Source: Phycisphaerales bacterium UBA4658 (lineage in GTDB: Bacteria > Planctomycetota > Phycisphaerae > Phycisphaerales > UBA1924). From it: 5,397 nt of DNA. This document shows positions 1 to 5,397 of the stretch, piece after piece. Where the stretch lies: NCBI GenBank assembly GCA_002405485.1, contig DHLW01000159.1:1-5397 (forward strand). Direction: 5' to 3'. A program made the translations under genes and the position numbers. Under the pieces are notes generated by a model. The model searched no databases and had not been told where the DNA came from. It saw only the letters and a program-made list of their open reading frames with translations. The stretch's first letter is position 1; every line of letters begins with the position of its first letter.

Positions 1-836
1 TATACCTCGCCCACACCTCCGCTCAAGAACACGCCCCGCTCGTTGCACAGCCGCACCAGCTCGCCGCGCCCCGACACGCCGACTTGCCGGTACAGCCGCT
101 TGCAGTAGGTGTTCACGCTGTTGGGCGTCAGCCCCGTACGCGCGGCGATCTCCTTGCTCGTGTACCCCGCCAGCAGCGCATAGATCAGTTCGCGCTGCCG
201 GGCCGTGAACGTCGCCAGGAACGGGCCGGCCGACTTGCCCGAGGTGTGGAACGCGTCGAACAGGGGCTTGGCCCCGAGCAGAAAAATCTGGACGATCGCC
301 GCGTCGGTCTCGGTGAAGTTCGGTCGCCCTCGTCGGCGATGAAATCCCGCGCCCACCCACACCCCCCGCTGCCGGGTCGGCACGCCCGCATACATCGCCG
401 CGTCCACCCCGATGCTCGATCGCGTGTGCTGGTAGTGCTCGCTGGAGTACCACGCTTTGTCGTCCACCAAGTCCTGTCGACGGAACACCACCACCTGTGT
501 CTCGGGCCGCTCCGTGACGAGCTTCGCCGTCGCCACGCCGAACGCCGCATAGAACGGATCGGCGGTGTGGTCCGTCCCCAGATATGCGATCACCTCGTCC
601 TTGCGATCATCCGCCAGATCCCCGCAAAGCAACATCTCCTCGAAGTGCGTGCGCCCAGTCGCGGAATCGATCCGCGACTGCGCCGCCGTGATCAAGTCGC
701 ACCCAAGGATCCTGCACAACTCGGTCAATGCGACCACGACGCGCCGCCGCGGCTCTGCGACCACCGCCGCGATACCCATCGCGCGGACGATCGCGACAAC
801 ACTCTGCTGATCCATCGCCACGGCATCCTGACCCAT
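1..836 (-). CDS. LuxR-family transcriptional regulator with N-terminal sensor-like region (3' end off window)
   Basis: The frame is open from an ATG at 836 to the left edge, giving 278 residues; the next codon begins TA, so a stop may lie right at the edge. Residues about 209-268 form a LuxR/GerE DNA-binding domain: TARQRELIYALLAGYTSKEI is followed by the recognition-helix segment LTPNSVNTYCKRLY and then VGVSGRGEL, matching the family pattern for helices 1 to 4. Residues about 30-195 are a mixed alpha/beta region ending in FTETDAAIVQIFLLG, which resembles the last helix of GAF-like sensor domains in other LuxR proteins; the ligand is unknown and this domain call is inference. There is no phospho-receiver domain signature. 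An in-frame TAG four codons upstream makes 836 the first possible ATG after a stop; an ATG at 815, with AGGA 10 bases before it, is an alternative start. The protein probably acts in the cytoplasm as a DNA-binding regulator; its targets cannot be read here. Confidence 0.9.
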   Translation of the reverse strand, partial: MGQDAVAMDQQSVVAIVRAMGIAAVVAEPRRRVVVALTELCRILGCDLITAAQSRIDSATGRTHFEEMLLCGDLADDRKDEVIAYLGTDHTADPFYAAFGVATAKLVTERPETQVVVFRRQDLVDDKAWYSSEHYQHTRSSIGVDAAMYAGVPTRQRGVWVGAGFHRRRGRPNFTETDAAIVQIFLLGAKPLFDAFHTSGKSAGPFLATFTARQRELIYALLAGYTSKEIAARTGLTPNSVNTYCKRLYRQVGVSGRGELVRLCNERGVFLSGGVGEV

Positions 837-845
837 GCGGGCATG

Positions 846-869
846 CTACATGGCAGGGATACCCCTTCT
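846..869 (-). promoter_or_regulatory. Purine-rich possible ribosome site followed by a start-stop codon pair upstream of the luxR-type gene
   Basis: On the minus strand AGAAGGGG (869-862) is followed after 10 bases by ATG (851-849) and immediately by TAG (848-846), in the same frame as the regulator, whose ATG lies 9 bases further on at 836. The purine run is well spaced for the ATG-TAG pair and too far (25 bases) from the regulator's own start. This could be a minimal upstream reading frame affecting initiation, or chance. Only the sequence arrangement is seen; the function is inferred. Confidence 0.3.
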
Positions 870-903
870 GGGACATATCCGAGGTGAGTCCCAAAGATGG
901 GAC
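869..903. promoter_or_regulatory. Three TGGGAC/GTCCCA half-sites upstream of the luxR-type gene
   Basis: TGGGAC at 869-874, GTCCCA at 888-893 and TGGGAC at 898-903. The last two form a perfect 6-bp inverted repeat with a 4-base spacer, and the first two form the same inverted repeat with a 13-base spacer. The group lies 33 to 67 bp upstream of the regulator's start. This is a plausible dimer-binding operator, possibly autoregulatory. As RNA in the minus-strand leader, the middle box could pair with either flank but not both, giving two mutually exclusive hairpins. No promoter hexamers could be assigned with confidence. Confidence 0.4.
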
Positions 904-1050
904 AGGACTTCGGGTCCATCTCGCCGCCTGCCTGTGAAACGTCCGGATGGCCCGAGAACCACGCGCTTCAGCCCCAAAGTCCGCCGCCACTGCACACACC
1001 GTCCGCACGCGTCGCACACCTTCACGCGCCCATCGGCTCCGCACCCTCGA

Positions 1051-1191
1051 CGTGCGCGGAGGGGAATTGCACACTTGAAGCGTCCTCCGATGCACGGCTT
1101 GGGGCCGCGGCTCGGAGAGACCCACACTCCAGGTGGATCGGTGTTCGAGTGCCCCCGAGCGGATTGCCTCCCCGCTCGGGGGTTTTCTTTT
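1051..1191 (+). ncRNA. Candidate small structured RNA ending at the orphan terminator
   Basis: No protein gene is credible in 837-1246. On the plus strand CGTGC (1051-1055) and CGGAGG (1057-1062) pair with CCTCCG (1084-1089) and GCACG (1092-1096), giving 11 base pairs with a small 1-by-2 internal loop and a 21-base apical loop. CACTC (1125-1129) can also pair with GAGTG (1147-1151). An intrinsic terminator in plus orientation follows at 1152-1191. The nearest gene on the left is on the minus strand, so the terminator has no plus-strand protein gene to serve. I checked by eye for tRNA, tmRNA, RNase P, SRP RNA and GEMM riboswitch landmarks and found none. The 5' end is unknown and the given start is only the edge of the first hairpin. 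The rest of 920-1050 shows nothing I can name. Confidence 0.25.
1152..1191 (+). terminator. Strong intrinsic (Rho-independent) terminator
   Basis: CCCCCGAGCGG (1152-1162) and CCGCTCGGGGG (1172-1182) form a perfect 11-bp, very GC-rich stem with a 9-base loop, followed directly by TTTTCTTTT (1183-1191). The T-tract lies only on the plus-strand side, so the element terminates rightward transcription. On the minus strand the hairpin lies about 65 bases past the stop of the zinc-ribbon gene but has no T-tract after it, so it would be a weak terminator for that gene at best. Confidence 0.85.
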
Positions 1192-1246
1192 GGTGCCAAT
1201 CGGGTCGTCGCGGCGCACGATGCGCGATCCGGTGATCGTCCGTGCT

Positions 1247-2068
1247 CTATGCCGCACTCGCCAGGCGACCGCCAGCATGATTCGGGACTTCTTGCTCCTG
1301 AGTGCGCGCCGTGCCGCACTCCGGGCAGACCTGCGCCTCTTCGATGGGCAGATCCTGCAAGCTGTACCTGCACGCCGCGCATCTGTTGGTCTTGGCCGCA
1401 TGCCGGCGCATCGCCAGTCCGAGGGCATGGCGACCGCCTCGGAACAGCAGCCCGCTCATGAGCGCGCCAGGAACGACCACGCACGCGCCATAGAGCCCGG
1501 TGCCGAGCCAATCGCGACCCCCGACGCGTCGGCCCCTGAGCGTCAGGGCCGGAGCCCAGCCGCGGGTCTCCGGCACGCGGGCCAGCTCGGCCCGGATGGC
1601 CGCGAGCACGCCCGGATGGCGCATGTGCCCCCCGCGATCCACCCACCACAGGCGGTATCCGCGGTACACGGCGATGTTGAACACGCCGCGGACGTACTCG
1701 CGCTCCATGGAGACATACACCGCCGCACCGCGTGGGTCGGCGGGCTTGCTGCTCACCCGGAACCCGTCCGAGGCGACTGCCCCACGATCCTGACGACCTT
1801 CGGGCACGACCCAGTACCAGCGTCCGTCCACCTGCTCACCCGTGAGCACCGCGGGCAACTGCGTGCCCACCCCCACGCTCGCGATCGCCAGCACGCACAC
1901 CCCCAGCCCCGTCACGACCAGCAACCGCGCCGGCCGCACCCCGGCTCGATACGGACTGGACATTGATCCCATCGACGACGCCGGACTCAACCGCCCGCTG
2001 CGCGGGGCCGCCGCCCGACCCACCGTCGCCGGCGGGGTGGTGGTCGGCCCGGAATTGGAGCCATCCAT
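1247..2068 (-). CDS. Two-TM membrane protein with C-terminal zinc ribbon, function unknown
   Basis: This is a 273-residue protein with these parts in order. A Pro/Ser/Thr/Ala-rich head covers about 1-45. A first hydrophobic segment lies at about 48-68 (LLVVTGLGVCVLAIASVGVG). A Trp- and Tyr-rich middle region of about 75-185 includes GRWYWVVPEG and YRGYRLWWVDRGG and is probably extracytoplasmic. A second hydrophobic segment lies at about 188-209. The basic tail carries a Cys4 zinc ribbon (C230, C233, C248, C251; CAAC and CPEC knuckles). Zinc binding follows from the cysteine spacing. I know similar membrane-plus-CRYSL...CPECG proteins as uncharacterised planctomycete proteins. The start at 2068 is preferred because GGTGA and AAGGA precede it; the frame stays open further upstream, but into the divergent glycosyltransferase gene. 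Starts at residues 33 and 36 are possible alternatives with no visible ribosome site. With both hydrophobic segments spanning the membrane, the head and zinc ribbon would be cytoplasmic (inference). Confidence 0.85.
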   Translation of the reverse strand: MDGSNSGPTTTPPATVGRAAAPRSGRLSPASSMGSMSSPYRAGVRPARLLVVTGLGVCVLAIASVGVGTQLPAVLTGEQVDGRWYWVVPEGRQDRGAVASDGFRVSSKPADPRGAAVYVSMEREYVRGVFNIAVYRGYRLWWVDRGGHMRHPGVLAAIRAELARVPETRGWAPALTLRGRRVGGRDWLGTGLYGACVVVPGALMSGLLFRGGRHALGLAMRRHAAKTNRCAACRYSLQDLPIEEAQVCPECGTARTQEQEVPNHAGGRLASAA

Positions 2069-2072
2069 GATT

Positions 2073-2085
2073 TCACCGAATCCTT
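2073..2085 (-). promoter_or_regulatory. Ribosome binding site supporting the start at 2068
   Basis: On the minus strand AAGGA (2085-2081) and GGTGA (2077-2073) lie 12 and 4 bases before the ATG. Neither spacing is ideal, but together they make this the best-supported start in a long open frame, and none of the other in-frame start codons nearby has a comparable purine run. Confidence 0.5.
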
Positions 2086-2098
2086 CAATACAAACGGG

Positions 2099-2117
2099 GC
2101 AATGCCTGGGGCATCGC
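2099..2117. repeat. Short inverted repeat in the divergent intergenic region
   Basis: ATGCC (2102-2106) and GGCAT (2110-2114) are separated by TGG, and the match extends by GC/GC on the outside after one mismatch (7 of 8 pairs). It lies about 30 bp upstream of the zinc-ribbon gene and about 150 bp upstream of the glycosyltransferase gene, where a regulator could act on one or both. A TTGCAA at 2130-2135 could be part of a rightward promoter, but its partner hexamer (AAGACT at 2153-2158) is poor. Confidence 0.3.
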
Positions 2118-2190
2118 ACCCGGGATGGGTTGCAAACTGACGGGCGATCTGGAAGACTGATCGCGCTCGCCGCACCACGTCCCTCCCGAC

Positions 2191-2219
2191 TGGACACCCG
2201 GGGAAGCCCGGGGTGCCCA
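2191..2219 (+). other. Leader hairpin just upstream of the glycosyltransferase gene
   Basis: CACCCGGG (2195-2202), loop GAAG (2203-2206), then CCCG (2207-2210), a bulged G and GGTG (2212-2215) form an 8-bp GC-rich hairpin. TGG (2191-2193) and CCA (2217-2219) extend it beyond one mismatch. There is no T-tract, so it is not a classical terminator. It contains the possible GTG start at 2213, which argues for the downstream ATG at 2264. It may affect the 5' leader of the glycosyltransferase transcript or be chance in GC-rich DNA. Confidence 0.3.
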
Positions 2220-2263
2220 GAGAAAACCATAGTCGCCCATCCGACAGCCGTCAACAGCCCACC

Positions 2264-3523
2264 ATGGCGACCCAGGCCACATCGCTCTTGAGAGCCCGCC
2301 GCGGCGATCCTGCGGCGGAACGGGTCCGGGTCTGTCTGTTCACCGACACGCTCGGGGACGTCAATGGCGTATCCCGGTTCATTGGCACCATCGCGCAGAA
2401 ATCGCTCGTGCATCCGGAGCTTGGTCTGGACCTCATGGTCCTGACGTCGACCCGCTTTGCCTGTCCGGATGCGCCGAATGTGCGCAATCTCGCGCCTCGG
2501 TTCAGCCGACCGATGCCCGGGTATGCCACGCTGGACATCGTCTGGCCGGACGCGCCGGGGCTTCGGCGGGCCGCCGACGCGTTTGCGCCCGATGTCGTGC
2601 ATGTCTCCACGCCCGGTCCGGTTGGGCGCGTGGGACGAGCCTTGGCGCTTCGGCGGGGGCTGCCGGTGGTGGGCACCTATCACACCGACTTTCCCGCATA
2701 TGTCGATCATCTGTTCGATGACGACGCGCTCACGTACATCTGTGCATCGGCGATGCGCTGGTTCTATCGACCCTTCGTCCGCGTGCTGACCCGATCCGAC
2801 GCGTATGCCCGGGCGCTGCAGCTCGTGGGCGTGCGACCCGACCGCGTCGTCCGGCTCATCCCCGGCATCGACACCTCGGCCTTCCATGTGGGACATCGCG
2901 ACCGAGCGGGCACGATCTGGAAGGGCGTGCCGGGCGTTCGGCCCGACGCGATCAAGGTCCTGTTCGTTGGGCGAGTGAGCGTGGAGAAGAACCTTCCGGC
3001 GATCACGGCCCTCTGGCCCGAGACGGCACGTCGGGCACGTGCCGAGGGATGCGACGCGCAGCTCATCATCATCGGCGACGGTCCGTATCGATCACAGATG
3101 CAGGAGGAACTGGACCGGCACGCCCCGACGGGCTCATGCGCCTTCGCCGGTTTTCGGCATGGCCCGGAACTCTCGGCGCTCTACGCCTCCGCCGACCTGT
3201 TCCTGTTTCCATCCACGACCGACACACTTGGACAGGTCGTCATGGAAGCGCAGTGCAGCGGCGTGCCCGTGATCGTGACCGACCAGGGCGGCCCGAAGGA
3301 AGTCGTCGATCACGGCCGCACCGGCTTTGTGCTGCCCGACCCCGCGCGCGCAGACGGACGGGCCCGCTGGATCGAGACCATCCTCGAACTGCTGCGCGAC
3401 GACGACGCGCGATCCGCAGCCGGCGCCGCCGCCCATGCGAAGATCGAGCCCATGAGCATCCTCCGAAGCGTGGAGCAGTTTGCCCGGGTGCATGCGGCGG
3501 CGACGAGATCCACGCCGCTCTAG
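2264..3523 (+). CDS. GT4-family glycosyltransferase (SqdX/MgtA-like)
   Basis: This 419-residue cytoplasmic or membrane-associated enzyme transfers a sugar from a nucleotide-sugar donor to an acceptor, probably an envelope lipid or glycan; donor and acceptor cannot be told from sequence. It has the GT-B fold layout. The N-terminal acceptor domain starts with VRVCLFTDTLGDVNGVSRFI (about 22-41), followed by the Pro/Gly turn in HVSTPGPVG (about 113-121) and GTYHTDFPAYV (about 137-147). The C-terminal donor domain starts near VLFVGRVSVEKN (about 232-243), with IIIGDGPY (about 268-275). The donor-binding segment is DTLGQVVMEAQCSGVPVI (about 320-337), with GGPKE following. In GT4 enzymes the donor motif is E-x7-E; here the first Glu is Asp (D320) and the second is kept (E328). 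The YHTDFP and TLG features resemble sulfoquinovosyl- and mannosyl-transferases of the SqdX/MgtA type. ATG 2264 is chosen over GTG 2213, which sits in a hairpin and adds 17 unlike residues. Neither start has a clear ribosome site. The gene stands alone, divergent from the gene on its left and convergent with dnaE. Confidence 0.95.
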   Translation: MATQATSLLRARRGDPAAERVRVCLFTDTLGDVNGVSRFIGTIAQKSLVHPELGLDLMVLTSTRFACPDAPNVRNLAPRFSRPMPGYATLDIVWPDAPGLRRAADAFAPDVVHVSTPGPVGRVGRALALRRGLPVVGTYHTDFPAYVDHLFDDDALTYICASAMRWFYRPFVRVLTRSDAYARALQLVGVRPDRVVRLIPGIDTSAFHVGHRDRAGTIWKGVPGVRPDAIKVLFVGRVSVEKNLPAITALWPETARRARAEGCDAQLIIIGDGPYRSQMQEELDRHAPTGSCAFAGFRHGPELSALYASADLFLFPSTTDTLGQVVMEAQCSGVPVIVTDQGGPKEVVDHGRTGFVLPDPARADGRARWIETILELLRDDDARSAAGAAAHAKIEPMSILRSVEQFARVHAAATRSTPL

Positions 3524-3554
3524 AGGAAACGACCGGCGTGCTTGGGCCGATCCT

Positions 3555-3572
3555 GACCGGGTGCATGCGGTC
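3555..3572. other. Small hairpin between convergent genes
   Basis: GACCG (3555-3559) and CGGTC (3568-3572) form a 5-bp stem with an 8-base loop containing GCATGC, flanked by complementary GGCC at 3545-3548 and 3576-3579. It lies in the 96-bp gap between the stops of the glycosyltransferase gene and dnaE. No T-tract follows on either strand, so a terminator role is possible but unsupported. Confidence 0.2.
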
Positions 3573-3619
3573 GAGGGCCAGGTGGGGCGTGGGGCAAGCG
3601 GCGCTCGCGGCGCGTCGAC

Positions 3620-5397
3620 CTATCCGACCTTCTTCTTCCACGGCCCCCGTGGCCGGGCCCCTGGCAGTTCCGCCGTCATCCCACCGACGACCTTGATCGA
3701 TCCCTCGCCGAGCTGCTCGATGAGGTTCTTCATGAGCTCCTGTGTGGGGAGCACGCGGACACCGGGGACTTCAAGCCGCACGCGTGCGTCGGCGGTATCG
3801 ATCACGATGTCGATGGGGAACGTCTGGGTCTTGTCCGCGGGGACCTCGGCCGAGGGCTTGGCCTCGATCGCGCCGGCCGCACCCGCGTGCGTGCGTGACG
3901 GAGAGAGGACCGCGTCGGCGACGGCCTGGAGGGCCGACTCGCCGGAGCCGTTCAAGCGCTCGGCGTCGACGCGGAGCCACATCCTTCCCGGGAGCAACGG
4001 CACGCCGTCGATCGGGACAACGCGGTCGAGCACGATCTGCACATTCTGGCTCGAGGGATCGCCGCCGCCCGCGCCCGGCAACCCTCCCGAGGGGGCGTGC
4101 TCGTCATCCTCTCCCCCGGATGCGGAGCGTGCCCCGGCCATGCCCGCGCGGGAGCGATCAACGCGGCCCATGATGAACACCACGTTGTCGGGCACGATCA
4201 GGTGCGCGAACTGCGCGTAGCAATCGGCAAACAGCACCGTCTCGATCGTGCCCACCGAATCCTCGATGACCACGATCGCCATCTTCTGCCCCGCGCTCCG
4301 CCCGTTCTTCACGATGATCGTCCGCACTGCCTGCACGAGCCCGGCGAGCACGACGCGCTGATCGTGTGCGGCGTGGCGAGCCGCCTCGGTCGTCGCCGTC
4401 ACAAACACGCTCGCCCACGCGCGGAAACGCTCCAGCGGGTGGCTCGACACGTAGAAGCCGAGGACTTCCTTCTCCTTGGTGAGCGTGTCCCCCTCGCTCC
4501 ACGCCGGGACCTTCGCCAGCGCGCCGCCGGAGGTGGCGACGGCAGAAGCGCCCCCGGCGTCCTTGCCTTTGCCGGATTTCGCGCCCGCGCCGCCTGGTCC
4601 AGGGCCCATGAACAGACCGCCCTGCCCCGCGGCCTTGTCCTGTGCGGCCTTCTGCCCGGCGCCGAGCGCGGCCTCGATGGTCGCGATCATCGCGGCCCGA
4701 TTCTCTCTGCCGTGCAGCGCGTCCATTGCGCCGCACTTGATCAGGGCCTCCAGTGTCGTCTTGTTCAGGATCGCCCCGCCCGATCCGCTTGGCGCCTGCG
4801 CCATCACACGCTCGCAGAAATCAAACAGCGACGTGAATGGCCGATGCTCCTTCGCCGAGGACGCGTCGGCGGGATCCACCGGCGCCACGCGCGCCTTGAG
4901 CACCGCCTCGATCGCCTTGTCGGACACGCCCTTGACCGCGCTCAGGCCGAACCGCACGTGCCCGTGGCGAGCCGTGCGCGCCTCGCCCGGCGAGAACACG
5001 ACGCTGAAGTCGCTCATCGAGAGGTTCACGTCCGGCGGGCGCACCTCGACGCCGACCTTGCTCCCCGAACCGTCCCAGTCGGGGAAGCGGACCTTCTTGC
5101 AGTCCTCGACGTACTGGATCCAGTCGCTCACCTTTTGCGCGCCGCTCTCGAAGGTGAGGAACGCGGCCATGTACTGGTTCGGGAAGTACGTCTTCAGATA
5201 CGCCGTCTGATACGCCACGATCGCGTAGCCGGTGCTGTGCGACTTGTTGAAGCCGTACCCGGCGAACTTCAGGATGAGCTCGAAGAGTTCCTCGGCCTTG
5301 TCCTTGGCGAGCCCCTGCTTCTGCGCGCCTTCGACGAACTTCGGCCGCTCCTTCTCGATCTTGTCGTGCTTCTTCTTGCTGATGTTCTTGATGAGGG
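3620..5397 (-). CDS. dnaE: DNA polymerase III subunit alpha, C-terminal half (5' end off window)
   Basis: The frame is open from the right edge (first full codon at 5395) to a TAG at 3620, giving 591 residues of the replicative polymerase; the N-terminal PHP, palm and thumb regions lie outside. Visible residues 44-54 are FAGYGFNKSHS, the hallmark of the DnaE fingers, followed by AIVAYQTAYLKTYFPNQYMA. RFGLSAVKGVSDKAIEAVLK (about 149-168) begins the helix-hairpin-helix region. QGGLF (258-262) matches the Q-x2-L/M-F internal clamp-binding motif (QADMF in E. coli). LGFYVSSHPLERF (about 312-324) precedes the OB-fold (about 347-470). A final domain of about 525-579 ends in a basic PRGPWKKKVG tail. 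The OB-fold and C-terminal domain favour replicative DnaE over the shorter mutagenesis paralogue ImuC/DnaE2. Three low-complexity stretches (codons at 4505-4609, 4049-4150 and 3815-3910) sit at domain boundaries or in loops and make this half longer than in E. coli. Confidence 0.98.
   Translation of the reverse strand, partial: LIKNISKKKHDKIEKERPKFVEGAQKQGLAKDKAEELFELILKFAGYGFNKSHSTGYAIVAYQTAYLKTYFPNQYMAAFLTFESGAQKVSDWIQYVEDCKKVRFPDWDGSGSKVGVEVRPPDVNLSMSDFSVVFSPGEARTARHGHVRFGLSAVKGVSDKAIEAVLKARVAPVDPADASSAKEHRPFTSLFDFCERVMAQAPSGSGGAILNKTTLEALIKCGAMDALHGRENRAAMIATIEAALGAGQKAAQDKAAGQGGLFMGPGPGGAGAKSGKGKDAGGASAVATSGGALAKVPAWSEGDTLTKEKEVLGFYVSSHPLERFRAWASVFVTATTEAARHAAHDQRVVLAGLVQAVRTIIVKNGRSAGQKMAIVVIEDSVGTIETVLFADCYAQFAHLIVPDNVVFIMGRVDRSRAGMAGARSASGGEDDEHAPSGGLPGAGGGDPSSQNVQIVLDRVVPIDGVPLLPGRMWLRVDAERLNGSGESALQAVADAVLSPSRTHAGAAGAIEAKPSAEVPADKTQTFPIDIVIDTADARVRLEVPGVRVLPTQELMKNLIEQLGEGSIKVVGGMTAELPGARPRGPWKKKVG

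Noticed and set aside
84..887. 267-codon open frame on the plus strand
   Set aside because: It is antisense to the LuxR-type gene, Arg/His/Pro-rich with no family-like motifs, and explained by GC-rich codon bias; the minus strand carries a clear HTH domain.
1137..1160. TTCGAGT resembling a tRNA T-loop just before the terminator
   Set aside because: The T-stem closing pair is G-G, and no acceptor, D or anticodon arms can be built upstream.
607..1428. 273-codon minus-strand frame
   Set aside because: It overlaps two real genes in other frames and is Arg-rich without motifs.
846..1649. Open frame on the minus strand in the same frame as the regulator, separated from it by one TAG
   Set aside because: It overlaps the better-supported zinc-ribbon gene and crosses the terminator hairpin. 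It shows only a chance VCDACGRC cluster and no domain, so I do not read it as a broken N-terminal part of the regulator.
1133..1966. 277-codon plus-strand frame
   Set aside because: It is antisense to the zinc-ribbon gene, begins before a strong terminator and has no recognisable domain.
2213..2263. GTG start giving a 436-residue glycosyltransferase
   Set aside because: The GTG lies in a stable hairpin and the added residues are unlike a GT4 N-terminus; ATG 2264 gives a normal length.
2069..2896. N-terminal extension of the zinc-ribbon protein
   Set aside because: The frame is open but runs antisense through the glycosyltransferase gene, with a His/Arg/Pro-rich composition; the start at 2068 has a ribosome site.
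3480..5210. Several long plus-strand frames across dnaE
   Set aside because: All are antisense to a strongly conserved dnaE sequence and carry no motifs of their own.

Overview
The window is GC-rich bacterial DNA, most likely from a planctomycete of the Phycisphaerae type. The main reason is the 273-residue membrane protein that ends in a Cys-x2-Cys/Cys-x2-Cys zinc ribbon with a CRYSL...CPECG signature, an arrangement I associate with that group. Weak or absent Shine-Dalgarno sequences and a DnaE carrying long Gly/Ala/Ser-rich inserts also fit. This assignment is inference; no rRNA gene is present to settle it.

Layout, left to right. Positions 1-836 (minus) hold a LuxR-type regulator whose last codon or codons lie beyond the left edge. 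Positions 837-1246 hold no convincing gene but are rich in structure: three TGGGAC/GTCCCA boxes and a start-stop codon pair just upstream of the regulator, an 11-bp bulged hairpin, and a strong plus-strand intrinsic terminator with no plus-strand gene in front of it. Positions 1247-2068 (minus) encode the two-membrane-segment zinc-ribbon protein. A 195-bp divergent intergenic region with two inverted repeats separates it from a GT4-family glycosyltransferase at 2264-3523 (plus). The glycosyltransferase converges, across a 96-bp gap, on the C-terminal half of dnaE (3620-5397, minus), the catalytic subunit of DNA polymerase III, whose N-terminal part lies beyond the right edge.

The four genes show no common pathway. 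Replication (dnaE), cell-envelope glycosylation (GT4), an unknown envelope protein and a regulator sit side by side without a multi-gene operon, except that the zinc-ribbon gene and the luxR-type gene are in the same direction with a 410-bp gap. I do not see a CRISPR array, mobile element, tRNA or rRNA gene, or a defence system. The least explained part is 837-1246, where an orphan terminator and an upstream hairpin suggest a possible small RNA divergent from the regulator.
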